Below are positions 7,998 through 16,268 of a stretch of 61,017 nt of DNA, piece by piece. Below the pieces are notes generated by a model. The model was not told the origin of the DNA. It ran no database searches and worked only from the letters and a program-made list of their open reading frames with translations. The position numbers and the translations under genes are program-made. Source of the DNA: an uncultured delta proteobacterium (GTDB taxonomy: Bacteria; Bdellovibrionota_C; UBA2361; OMII01); assembly GCA_903904735.1 (NCBI GenBank), contig CAIVDM010000116.1, positions 1-61,017 on the forward strand, given 5' to 3'. The stretch's first letter is position 1; each line of letters starts with the position of its first letter.

Positions 7998-8333
7998 TCA
8001 GCGTGGCGCGATAACTGGACCGAATCGGCGTTCGTGCTCCATCGGGAAGTACCCGTTCTGGCTTCGCACGAAATCTCGTTGAATGTCTATCGCCGTGAGA
8101 ACTGGCTGCTTTGCTTGTATCAGTAACGCCAACACCAACACACTCGCGTAGATGAATGCGCTTCCACCAAGAACCCAACGTTGAATTCGGGGAGTCAGCT
8201 CAATGCCCTCAGGGGGTTCGGGTAGCACTGTATCAGTGACCAGCAGGCCACGATGGAACTTTCGCCGATAGCAGGTCTCACACAGGCGTTGATCCGTTCC
8301 TTCTGGAAGACCACACTGGTAACAGCCACTCAT
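7998..8333 (-). CDS. Small zinc-ribbon membrane protein
   Basis: About 111 aa. The N-terminus has two CxxC pairs (CYQC at 4-7 and CETC at 18-21), consistent with a zinc ribbon. One transmembrane segment follows (about residues 55-76, WVLGGSAFIYASVLVLALLI). The remainder is polar with no known domain. The ATG at 8333 is chosen because AGGAGA sits 8 nt upstream; a longer frame to 8369 lacks this. It is flanked by an intact MITE on one side and a decayed inverted copy on the other. The function is unknown. Confidence 0.65.
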   Translation of the reverse strand: MSGCYQCGLPEGTDQRLCETCYRRKFHRGLLVTDTVLPEPPEGIELTPRIQRWVLGGSAFIYASVLVLALLIQAKQPVLTAIDIQRDFVRSQNGYFPMEHERRFGPVIAPR

Positions 8334-8482
8334 AAGCCGCTCTCCTACCTTAGTAATCGGCAGGTCCACGAGATATATGAGACTATTCCTTCAAACTTCC
8401 GGGAAGAGTCTTTACCCCGAAACCTCAGCCTTAACCCTAGCACTCTCCTTTTTAGAGTCACCATGAAAAAGCAACGGTGCTC

Positions 8483-8600
8483 TAACCAGGCGGTGAAAAA
8501 GGATTTCGTGGCGAAAATGGGCGGAACCTAGCGAAAAAGAGGCGGGGAGACGGAAGATGTATCCCATCAAACACACTTAGGATTTTCCATTTTCCACCCA
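8483..8600 (-). mobile_element. Degenerate, inverted MITE relic
   Basis: On the plus strand the segment starts TAACCAGGCGGTGAAAAA. It follows the reverse complement of the 187-bp element through GAGGCGG-GGAGACGG, GTATCC and the TTAGGATTTT tract, with many substitutions and gaps. It is therefore an old copy in the opposite orientation to copy 1. The right boundary is approximate. Confidence 0.55.
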
Positions 8601-8661
8601 ATGTTCCTGCCCACGCGCCGCAACACGCCGCAGGGAATCAATCCTTACCACGCTGCCTCAC

Positions 8662-10089
8662 TTAGCACTGCTTACTTCCGATACACTGAGAAGCCTCTAT
8701 GGGTCCGTAACAGACTCCACCAAAATTCATATAAATCCCCGAACTATTTGTATTAGCGCGCGCTTTCGACGCGACCGAGGCGCCGTTAAAAGGAGTGCCA
8801 CTACCACAGCCAACACCGGCGTAATAACGAGCCTCCCAACCAGCGCCCCTCGCGTACAATCCCAGTTTCGCCACTACCTTGCCCTTGGTATCGATAGCGT
8901 TTACACACCCTGGAAATGGACCTCGACCCCCCGGTTTCACGACAATTCCGATCGTGTTGCGGCGAACGTCAAAGAAGTGCTCTGAGCCGATTGTCTTGTA
9001 AATATGCCCACCAGGCCACGATGTGACAGACGAACATTGGGAGAGCGAGCCGCCACCCGATGACCCACTGCCCCCTCCTGTCGACTCTCCTCCTCCCGAG
9101 TCACTATCGTTGCTACCACTCGAGCTCGTGTCGCCTTGAACGGCGATCGACACTTCATCAACGGGCGTACCCCCCAGGTTTGAAACCTCTTGCGGCTCTC
9201 CCTGATAGGGATTGACCACCACACTCTCATCATCGCTTTGAATCGCGATCTCATACCCGTCCGCCGCCGTAAAATCACCGATCGAAACGACGCCACTGCC
9301 TGGAACGACCTCCGCGGCTACCTTCACACCGGAGAAGCTGTACACCAAGAGCTGAGTCACTCCGGACTTCTCGACCTGAAACCCTAAGAGATCGGCTCCA
9401 GAAGCTTGTCGGATCGGAAACGCTCGTGGCCGAGCGCCGGAACTCGCGAACTTGGGCAGGCGAGAAAATTGGCGAGCTTGTCCTGTCACCATATTTCGCA
9501 TACGGGCGTTAGATCTATTTCGGCTTCCTTTGCGCATCACGCCTATCCAATCGAACGCGTCACCATCGACCCGCGCGAAAAAGACTCGATCTCCGGCTTT
9601 GCCGAATTGTAGTGTCGCGGTCTCTGGCGACGCGCTCACAAATAAATCGTAGGCGAACTCCCAGGTAGCTTTTCCATTCGCAAGCCGCACGACCGCGGCG
9701 TCGGCGGTGCCGTTGCCGTTGAAGTCCGCTCCCGCGACGACTAGATCGCCTGGCTTACCAAACGTCTTATCGATTCGCGACGCGCTCGCGTCAAGAATAG
9801 ACCATTTCAACGTGTCGGTTGTGGTATCAGCCGACACCACCCCGATCTGAGTCCCAGATCCGAGCCACTGCGCCATAATCGGCTCATCTCCCGATTTTCC
9901 AAGCGAGCCCAATGTCGTCGTTGCATTCGTGGCTGATAAGCTCGCCTTCCATGTCAAGGAACCGTCACTTTCCTCGTCAATCCAGGCACGGTCCGAGATA
10001 CCATCCGCATCAAAATCACTCGAAGTCGCGCCATACGCGGGGCTACAAAAGCCAAGAAGAAATACGAGGAGAGAGATTCGTTTCATCAT
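8662..10089 (-). CDS. Secreted protein with FG-GAP/VCBS-like repeats and Cys-rich C-terminus
   Basis: A signal peptide (MKRISLLVFLLGFCSPAYG) precedes acidic repeats resembling FG-GAP/VCBS beta-propeller blades (DFDADGISDRAWID, DFNGNGTADAAVV). A Ser/Gly linker occupies about residues 325-350. The C-terminal domain of about 120 residues has roughly seven cysteines, likely disulphide-bonded (PGCVNAID, GVGCGSG, GGVCYGP, CIGSKQC). The likely location is the cell surface or outside the cell; binding or adhesion is plausible but not shown. It has no catalytic motif that I recognise. The gene is monocistronic. Confidence 0.75.
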   Translation of the reverse strand: MMKRISLLVFLLGFCSPAYGATSSDFDADGISDRAWIDEESDGSLTWKASLSATNATTTLGSLGKSGDEPIMAQWLGSGTQIGVVSADTTTDTLKWSILDASASRIDKTFGKPGDLVVAGADFNGNGTADAAVVRLANGKATWEFAYDLFVSASPETATLQFGKAGDRVFFARVDGDAFDWIGVMRKGSRNRSNARMRNMVTGQARQFSRLPKFASSGARPRAFPIRQASGADLLGFQVEKSGVTQLLVYSFSGVKVAAEVVPGSGVVSIGDFTAADGYEIAIQSDDESVVVNPYQGEPQEVSNLGGTPVDEVSIAVQGDTSSSGSNDSDSGGGESTGGGSGSSGGGSLSQCSSVTSWPGGHIYKTIGSEHFFDVRRNTIGIVVKPGGRGPFPGCVNAIDTKGKVVAKLGLYARGAGWEARYYAGVGCGSGTPFNGASVASKARANTNSSGIYMNFGGVCYGPIEASQCIGSKQC

Positions 10090-10166
10090 AGATATCTGGA
10101 TTCGTTACCGTTTAGAGCTCAGCGACATCGCGAGTCCTCAGATCTCCGCCATAAGGAGGATCGTGG

Positions 10167-10514
10167 ATGGGCGAGTATCGTACCCGTTGGATACAAATGG
10201 CGTGCCATCGATCGACTAGATCTTCCTTAGCTCACGATGAATCGCTCGACGAGGCGTCCGTCCGCTGGGTATCAACAATGCGGCGTTATAGGCCAATAGT
10301 AATAACGATGTGTGGAAACGTGTGGCCTGCCGTCGTGTCACGCTACATATCGTCGCTTTCAGCGCTGCCCATCGATGCGGCGCGCAAGGCATTGAGCACC
10401 GCGAAAAGGTCTATCCCCTCCTGCAGCACCGCGCCCCATACCGGTGTTAAGAATCCGAGACCCGCGAAGAACATTCCCACGATACTGCAGGCCATACCGC
10501 CAACAGCGCTCTGA
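10167..10514 (+). CDS. Possible small protein, largely antisense to the ATPase gene
   Basis: A 115-codon frame starts at an ATG preceded by AAGGAGGA with 6-nt spacing, a near-ideal ribosome site in otherwise non-coding DNA. The second half runs antisense through the 3' end of the P-type ATPase gene, where codon structure probably reflects that gene. No domain is visible. It could be a chance frame. Confidence 0.2.
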   Translation: MGEYRTRWIQMACHRSTRSSLAHDESLDEASVRWVSTMRRYRPIVITMCGNVWPAVVSRYISSLSALPIDAARKALSTAKRSIPSCSTAPHTGVKNPRPAKNIPTILQAIPPTAL

Positions 10515-12166
10515 AGAGCGACCCGTCGAAGCCTCGCGCTCACATGAAGTAACTGATCGACCTTTCGTAAGGAAGGCTCAAGGATTACCGCTCCGGCAGC
10601 CTCTGACGTAATGTCACTCCGTGGACCAAACGCCACACCAACAGTCGCGGCGGATAGCGCGGGCGCGTCATTTACTCCGTCGCCTAGAAATAAGGTCTGT
10701 GCGCGCGTCGTCTCATCGCGTGTGATACTGACTTTATCCTCGGGCGAGCGTCCCGCGTACACACGCGAGATCCCCAGCTGCTCGGCGAGATGCTGAACTT
10801 CTTGATCACGATCTCCTGAAAGCAGAATAATATCTTTGAAGTTATGTCGCGGGCCCAGGTGAGAAACGAATTGACGACTATCTGGGCGCGCCTGGTCTCG
10901 AAAGTGGAGCACTCCCGTGACATGCCAATCCAATACCACGATACATTCTAGGCCTGACGAGGGAGCCTCAAATCCCTCCAGCAACGCAGGCTCGAGCGCC
11001 CGTCGCCCTGTAATCATCACTCGCTTTCCCTGCACCATTCCCGAGAGACCCTGCCCTGGAATTTCGCTCACTTCGGTGACTGGCAGAGTGACGATATTTC
11101 GCGCAGCGGCCCGCGCTAGGACCGGTGACGCTAGCGGGTGTCTCGAATACTGCTCCAGACTCGCCGCGTACTGCAGCAGCTCATCCTCACTTAATCCTTT
11201 GGTCTGTATCGATTCGAGAACCGGTTCGCCAATCGTTAATGTTCCTGTTTTATCAGTGATGAGAACCTCACATTTGTGCGCGCGCTCCAAAACAAGCGGA
11301 TCCTTGATGATAATCCCTCGTTTCGCGCACCACGATATCGCGCCCAAAATCGCGACTGGAATGGCGATAATAAGCGGACACGGGGTCGCCACGACCAACA
11401 CTGAGAGAAACCGGCGAGGCTCATCCGAATAACCCCATGCCGCCAGCGCGAGCAGGAGCGCGATCGGTGTATAAATAATCCCCAATGTATCCGCGATGCG
11501 CCGCATACGCGGTCTTCGCTGACGGGTCTCATCCATGACCTGCATGATTTTCACATATCGGGAATCCTTGGCTTCACGAGCGGCTCGTATCACGAGGGGG
11601 CTTTCACCGTTAATCGCCCCAGAGATTACCTCAGAGCCAGGGGTCTTTGAGATCCGATACGGCTCACCTGTAAGATAAGACTCGTCCATGGCGCTGTGCC
11701 CCTCGATAACGATTCCATCCACGGGACAGAGTTCATGTGGAAGAACAATCAATTCGTCACCCGCTCGAACATCCTGGACAGCGATATCCACCATGCTCAC
11801 TTTGTTCCGTCGATGCGCGATGGCTGGCATACGCTTAGCTAAGGCATCAAGGACAGAAGACGCTCGCCTCATGGCGTAATCCTCGAGAGCCTCCCCACCA
11901 GAAAGCATAAGAACCACGAGCGCCCCCGCCAGATACTCCTCAAGCGCGAGCGAAGTGACGATCGACACTCCCGCCAAGAGATCTGACCCGAACTGCCCGG
12001 CGAAAAGACCCCGAACCAACCGGAGCACAAGCAGGGCTCCGCCCCCCACAAGGGCGATTAACACTGGCAACTGACTAATTGTGTTGGGATACCCAGCAAC
12101 GTTGAAAATGAGAGTTATCGCGATTGCGACTAGTGAACATGCGGCTATGATCAGATTTAAATTCAT
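10343..12166 (-). CDS. P1B-type heavy-metal translocating ATPase
   Basis: ATP-driven metal cation export across the inner membrane. Visible motifs: actuator TGEP, transmembrane CPL motif in ATPCPLIIAIP, phosphorylation site DKTGTLT, the P1B HP pair (SRHPLA), and the hinge GDGVNDAPAL. There is no N-terminal HMA or Cys-rich metal-binding domain. The CPL (not CPC or SPC) motif makes copper less likely and the metal cannot be assigned. Length is about 607 aa from the ATG at 12166; a TTG at 12220 would add 18 residues. No metalloregulator gene is adjacent. Confidence 0.9.
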   Translation of the reverse strand: MNLNLIIAACSLVAIAITLIFNVAGYPNTISQLPVLIALVGGGALLVLRLVRGLFAGQFGSDLLAGVSIVTSLALEEYLAGALVVLMLSGGEALEDYAMRRASSVLDALAKRMPAIAHRRNKVSMVDIAVQDVRAGDELIVLPHELCPVDGIVIEGHSAMDESYLTGEPYRISKTPGSEVISGAINGESPLVIRAAREAKDSRYVKIMQVMDETRQRRPRMRRIADTLGIIYTPIALLLALAAWGYSDEPRRFLSVLVVATPCPLIIAIPVAILGAISWCAKRGIIIKDPLVLERAHKCEVLITDKTGTLTIGEPVLESIQTKGLSEDELLQYAASLEQYSRHPLASPVLARAAARNIVTLPVTEVSEIPGQGLSGMVQGKRVMITGRRALEPALLEGFEAPSSGLECIVVLDWHVTGVLHFRDQARPDSRQFVSHLGPRHNFKDIILLSGDRDQEVQHLAEQLGISRVYAGRSPEDKVSITRDETTRAQTLFLGDGVNDAPALSAATVGVAFGPRSDITSEAAGAVILEPSLRKVDQLLHVSARLRRVALQSAVGGMACSIVGMFFAGLGFLTPVWGAVLQEGIDLFAVLNALRAASMGSAESDDM

Positions 12167-12270
12167 CGAGCGGATTCCGAAATCACGTGGAGTACAGCTA
12201 GCGATGTACTTATATCGCAAGGAACGGGATTCCGCAGCGAAATTACTGGCAGACTATACGTGCCGTAAAC

Positions 12271-12355
12271 GGACCGCGGAGCTTCTAGCTCCGCTTAAAA
12301 AACCCGGCCCATCGCTAGCGCGTGCCTCTTAGCGGAGCTAGAAGCTCCGCGGTCC
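12271..12355. repeat. Long palindrome, family B, copy 1
   Basis: A perfect 25-bp inverted repeat (starts GGACCGCGGAGCTTC) encloses about 35 bp. Each arm is itself a hairpin (GCGGAGCT-TCT-AGCTCCGC), the layout of paired REP sequences. The same arms occur at 12502, 31354 and 41107. Confidence 0.85.
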
Positions 12356-12501
12356 AAAAAGACTTCGTCACAAATCCCTTTCTTCGGCATAGACGAACAC
12401 TTCTGAATCACGCGAGCTTTATCCTCGAGCGGAGCAAGCCACAAGTGTGTTGGCACGAAGAGAAAGACGCTCAGCCTCACACGAACTTATGCGCTCTGAA
12501 C

Positions 12502-12586
12502 GGACCGCGGAGCTTCTAGCTCCGCTTAAAAAACCCGGCCCATCGCTAGCGCGTGCCTCTTAGCGGAGCTAGAAGCTCCGCGGTCC
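12502..12586. repeat. Long palindrome, family B, copy 2
   Basis: Identical in arms and loop to copy 1; it is the second unit of the 231-bp tandem duplication. Confidence 0.85.
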
Positions 12587-12681
12587 AAAAAGACTTCGTC
12601 ACGAATCCCTTTCTTCGGCATAGACGAACACTTCTGAATCGCGCGAGCTTTATCCTCGAGCGGAGCAAGCCAGGGGATGTT

Positions 12682-12729
12682 GGCACGAAAAGAGAAAGGC
12701 ACAGCCTCACGCTTTGGCGAGGCTGTGCC
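12682..12729 (-). terminator. Terminator after the integrase-fold secreted protein
   Basis: An 11-bp perfect stem (GGCACAGCCTC/GAGGCTGTGCC) is followed on the minus strand by TTTCTCTTTT. It lies just downstream of the stop codon at 12737. A second small perfect hairpin (CTACCGAG/CTCGGTAG, 12737-12755) spans the stop codon itself. Confidence 0.7.
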
Positions 12730-12736
12730 GAGAGCG

Positions 12737-14140
12737 CTACCGAGTCGCTCGGTAGATGCCTCCTATTGATACCTTCGCAATCTTCGCCCGAGTCTTCGCC
12801 ATCGACCGAAGCTCTCCAAGACAAACAGCGCTTCTGACCGTATTGTGTAACGCTTCCATTTTTGAGGACAGAAACAGAGGCGCGGTCGGGTCAGTCGGAG
12901 CGCCCGTGAACGCGAGGTATTGCGCGAGGGCGCGTTTCGTAGCGCCACGCAGCCGAACTCGCGTCGGCTTTGCGGCCGCGCGCTTCGACATGGTCAGAAT
13001 CCCCTTCGGCGAGTTGTAGTCTCCTACTTTCACGTTAACCAACGCACCAAGGGGCAGAGGTCGCTGAGCCAACAACGCGATGATCGCCCTATCTCGGAGG
13101 TCGGTGAGAGTAGTCGCCGGGATCTTCTTGATAAGAGCGGCTCGCGCCCGCGGAGAAAGTCCAACCGCGCGACCCGTACCCTGTTGCTTAATCGGGCAGA
13201 ACGAGTAGGTCACTGTGTGTGTATCACCACCACCGGAGGTCGGGGTCGTTGGATCCGGAATCCCTCTGTCTGGTGTCGAATCGCCATCGTCTTCAGATGG
13301 TGGCGCTTGTCCGCCTCCCCCCTCGCCAGTGCGGTCAGGGCTCGTGGCTGGGCAAGCCTCGACACTGGGCTGCTGGACCGCCGTTGAGATCCCACTTCCC
13401 GCTGAGAGGGTCGTCTTGATCACAAAGTTATCAAGTCTCACCCTGCCGTTTACCTCGGTTAGAAAGACTCCGAACGCGCGCACTGTTCCTGCCGCCGGCA
13501 AGGGACTATCATACGCTGAGGGAGTCATAGAACCAACACCAGCGACGAGCGGCACGGTTCCATAGGTAAGGGACGAGGGAGAGACTGTAACATCCTCCCA
13601 AGCCCCTGGTCGCACCTGCTGCGCGGTCTCTTTTGAGATGTACCAAGTATCGTCGATGAGAAAGATAAGCCGCGTGGCGTTGTTCTGATTAGAGGGATCG
13701 ATGCCACTGAGTCTTTGTTTGTAAGAGATTTCAGCGGCCCCCGATTTAATAAGGCCTGCATCGAACGGAAACTCCGAGGTCAATACCGACAGCCCGTACA
13801 CCGGTCTAAACCAAAACGCGTACCCTTGAGAGAGTCCGAGAGGATTACTGTTCACAGAGCCTCCAATTGAGGTGCTTCCGTATGAGAACACCTTGAGGTT
13901 ACTCACCTTCTCGACCGGCAATCCTGACACAACACCGTACCATCTCGCTTCTCCAGCGGCTTCCTTGCCGAGCGAGTTCGTGCAGTACCCAAACGTTTCG
14001 CGATAAATCGTGTCATTCTGCGCGAGCGCCTCACCGATGTGCGCCACGCTCAAAACAGTTAACGAAGCCACGAACCGCGCGCAAGCTCCACTGCACCTAC
14101 TCTTTATCCGTATCTGCCTATCCACTGACTTCTCCCTCAT
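12737..14140 (-). CDS. Exported protein fused to a degenerate tyrosine-recombinase domain
   Basis: The N-terminus is a signal peptide (hydrophobic stretch FVASLTVLSVAHIG, cleavage near ALA-QN at 40-41). Residues 41-245 look like a beta-sandwich domain (YRETFGYC, GYAFWFRPVY, LIFLIDDTWYIS, RLDNFVIKT). Residues 246-315 are a Gly/Pro/Asp linker. Residues 328-450 match the start of a tyrosine recombinase catalytic domain: LTDLRDRAIIALL, LGALVNVKVGDY, GILTM, RVRLRGATKRALAQYL, PLFLS. The first catalytic arginine position aligns with Pro363, and no HxxR box or tyrosine nucleophile follows, so strand transfer is not expected. One continuous frame links export signal and recombinase fold, so a frameshift artefact is unlikely. 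The function is unknown. Confidence 0.8.
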   Translation of the reverse strand: MREKSVDRQIRIKSRCSGACARFVASLTVLSVAHIGEALAQNDTIYRETFGYCTNSLGKEAAGEARWYGVVSGLPVEKVSNLKVFSYGSTSIGGSVNSNPLGLSQGYAFWFRPVYGLSVLTSEFPFDAGLIKSGAAEISYKQRLSGIDPSNQNNATRLIFLIDDTWYISKETAQQVRPGAWEDVTVSPSSLTYGTVPLVAGVGSMTPSAYDSPLPAAGTVRAFGVFLTEVNGRVRLDNFVIKTTLSAGSGISTAVQQPSVEACPATSPDRTGEGGGGQAPPSEDDGDSTPDRGIPDPTTPTSGGGDTHTVTYSFCPIKQQGTGRAVGLSPRARAALIKKIPATTLTDLRDRAIIALLAQRPLPLGALVNVKVGDYNSPKGILTMSKRAAAKPTRVRLRGATKRALAQYLAFTGAPTDPTAPLFLSSKMEALHNTVRSAVCLGELRSMAKTRAKIAKVSIGGIYRATR

Positions 14141-14286
14141 GCGTAAAAGACTTTACGAATGGATCAACAGTAAGTGTTGCCCATCCTTCTGGGAGCATAG
14201 CTATAGAAGTTAGAAGATAATGAAAATGAGCGCTCTCATGGAGCGAACACAAGCGATCAGGCGAGCGGGACAGTTACGTGATCAAT

Positions 14287-14808
14287 TCAACCACGCAGCT
14301 TTCGCTGCAAGCTGCGCCTGTGAACTCCCAATACCTTGGCGCTTTGGGTGACATTTCCATCACATTCGGAGAGAACTCGCTGCACATACTCCGCTTCGAC
14401 CTCCGCGAGTGATGGCATCTGTATGGGAGTTTGGGGAGAAACTCGATCGGGAGCAAACGCGGCGACGAGATGTTCCGCTGACACTGGTTTCGTAAGGTAA
14501 TTAATAGCTCCGCATCGCACCGCCTCAAGCGCGGTCGCGATACTACCAAAGCCCGTGAGGACCACTATCGAGATGCGCGGATTACCCTTAAGGAGCTCAC
14601 CTACAAGCCACAAACCACTCTGCCCTGGCATTCGCAAGTCCACGACCGCGCTATCTGGATTGTACTGGCTCTGCGCGCGCAACGCGTCCTCGGCGTTCTC
14701 AGCTTCAAATACCTCTAGCCCAAGTCGTGATAGAGACCCCTTTAAACGTCGACGAAAAGTGGCGTCGTCATCACAAAGCAGAACACGTTGCGGCATGCGC
14801 TCTCTCAT
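14287..14808 (-). CDS. regA: Response regulator, RegA/PrrA/ActR family
   Basis: 173 aa: REC domain with phospho-acceptor D57 (AVVDLRMPG) and the NYLTKP lysine, a short proline-containing linker, then a Fis-type helix-turn-helix (NVTQSAKVLGVHRRSLQRKL) at the C-terminus. This size and architecture define RegA/PrrA, global redox regulators of respiration, carbon and nitrogen metabolism in proteobacteria. The ATG overlaps the regB stop codon (ATGA), so the two are translationally coupled. No target operons are adjacent. Confidence 0.88.
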   Translation of the reverse strand: MRERMPQRVLLCDDDATFRRRLKGSLSRLGLEVFEAENAEDALRAQSQYNPDSAVVDLRMPGQSGLWLVGELLKGNPRISIVVLTGFGSIATALEAVRCGAINYLTKPVSAEHLVAAFAPDRVSPQTPIQMPSLAEVEAEYVQRVLSECDGNVTQSAKVLGVHRRSLQRKLRG

Positions 14809-16106
14809 ACAGTTACCACCCTCGGAATTCGTAAGTTCACCCTTGTGCCACTACCCAACCTCGACTCGATCAAGAGCGTTCCCTCCACCTGCGCCGCGAA
14901 TAGTTTAGCGAGATACAAACCAAGCCCCATTCCCTCGCCGGGCTGCTTTGAGGTGAAAAAAGGTTCTCCGGCTCGTCGACGCACGTCATCCGTCATTCCG
15001 GATCCCTTATCGACGACGATAAATGAAATCATCTCGTCCTCGAGTCTCGCCGAGATTCGAACCTCTTCTGCCTGTCCACACGCCTGCAACGCGTTCCTAA
15101 TAAGGTTATACAAGGTCGAAGAAAGGCCGTTTCGCAACGTCACAATCGAACTCGCGCCTATCTCAGGGTCAACGTCATGCAGAAGACGGGAAGCGTCGAA
15201 TTGTGAGGACACCTCCCGAATTACGTCCGAAACAACGCACTGACTAGGCATCTCACCTACTAACTCACTACTTTGTCCTCGCATTCGCCGCAGGATAGCT
15301 CGACACCGCTCTAATTCCTGGCGCATCAGATTAACATCATCCGACCAGCGGGGATCGCTCGCCATCTCACGCGCGAGATCATCCCCGATAAGGACAAGGG
15401 TTCCTATAGGTGAGGCAAGCTCGTGGGCGGCTCCCGCCGTCAATGTCGCTAAAGACGCAAGACGACGTCGATCATCCTCCGCTCGCTCCAATTCAGAGAT
15501 TACCCGCGCCTGTTCAGATATCTCGCGGTTCATTCGAGTGACGAACGCGGAGGTAATCACCCCGATTACCAAGAAGGCCACGAACATTCCGTGAAGATGA
15601 AGCGACATGCCCTCAGTGTGGCCGTGATGAGCGTGATGGGCATGCATTCCGAGCTGCGGAAGCGGTATGTGAAAAAAGAATAAGGCGGTGAAACATAGCG
15701 ATGATGTCGCCAGCACGCCCCATGTCCAGGCCTCGTCAAGAAAAAACGCCGCGAGCGTCACATAAACGAGAAACATCATACTGAAAGGATTGGCGTAGCC
15801 GCCGCTCATGTAAAGCAGCCCCGTGAGAACCAACACGTCAAGCAAGAGCGAGAGCCCCGCCAGCGAGCGCGGAGGAGCGCCCACCGAACCCCAACGCGCC
15901 ATCAAAATAACATTCGACAACGCCCCAAGACTCAACACTCCCACGACTCGCTCCCAGGCCAGGGGAAAATCGAAAACGTACCCGGCGCCGAGGAAAATAA
16001 CGAGAAGGGAAACTATCGATGCCCACCGTATTTTGATAAGCCACGACAGCTCAATGCTCTCTTTGGCGCTAGCTCGGGCAGTGAAGGTTGATAAATCAGG
16101 TTCCAT
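14805..16106 (-). CDS. regB: Redox-sensing histidine kinase, RegB/PrrB family
   Basis: 433 aa with about six transmembrane helices in residues 25-190, then HisKA and HATPase_c domains. It has the ubiquinone-site heptapeptide GGxxNPF (GGYANPF, 102-108), phospho-acceptor H228 in AGAAHELASPIGTL, and a cysteine exactly 40 residues later (C268, ELERCRAIL). That is the spacing of the redox-active cysteine in Rhodobacter RegB. G-boxes DKGSGM and GMGLGLYLAK are intact. A His-rich loop (MHAHHAHHGH, about 154-163) lies between the fifth and sixth helices and could bind metal; this is inference. Cognate regulator is the overlapping regA. Confidence 0.88.
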   Translation of the reverse strand: MEPDLSTFTARASAKESIELSWLIKIRWASIVSLLVIFLGAGYVFDFPLAWERVVGVLSLGALSNVILMARWGSVGAPPRSLAGLSLLLDVLVLTGLLYMSGGYANPFSMMFLVYVTLAAFFLDEAWTWGVLATSSLCFTALFFFHIPLPQLGMHAHHAHHGHTEGMSLHLHGMFVAFLVIGVITSAFVTRMNREISEQARVISELERAEDDRRRLASLATLTAGAAHELASPIGTLVLIGDDLAREMASDPRWSDDVNLMRQELERCRAILRRMRGQSSELVGEMPSQCVVSDVIREVSSQFDASRLLHDVDPEIGASSIVTLRNGLSSTLYNLIRNALQACGQAEEVRISARLEDEMISFIVVDKGSGMTDDVRRRAGEPFFTSKQPGEGMGLGLYLAKLFAAQVEGTLLIESRLGSGTRVNLRIPRVVTV

Positions 16107-16268
16107 CGTTCAAAAAATCGTTTTAATACCCTTGGTATACCCCACCTCACACGGCAGAAAAAGGTTGAGCTTCAATTCAACCTAGCCCTTCTCCAAGACT
16201 GGAAAGATTTACCACGCGCATGATCAATCGAGTCCCGCTCTGCCGTTACCGCCCGTCTCGGGGCGAGT

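Larger units (their letters stand above)
12267..12716. repeat. 231-bp tandem duplication carrying palindromes
   Basis: Two adjacent copies are offset by 231 bp. Each consists of a long family-B palindrome (12271-12355 and 12502-12586) followed by about 140 bp containing GACTTCGTCAC and GGCATAGACGAACACTTC. The first 190 bp are almost identical and the last 40 bp have drifted, so the duplication is recent but not brand new. Open frames through it on both strands look like artefacts of the repeat. Confidence 0.85.

Noticed and set aside
12295..12824. Similar frames on both strands around the tandem duplication
   Set aside because: They arise from the duplicated palindromes, have no ribosome sites and duplicate each other exactly as the DNA does.
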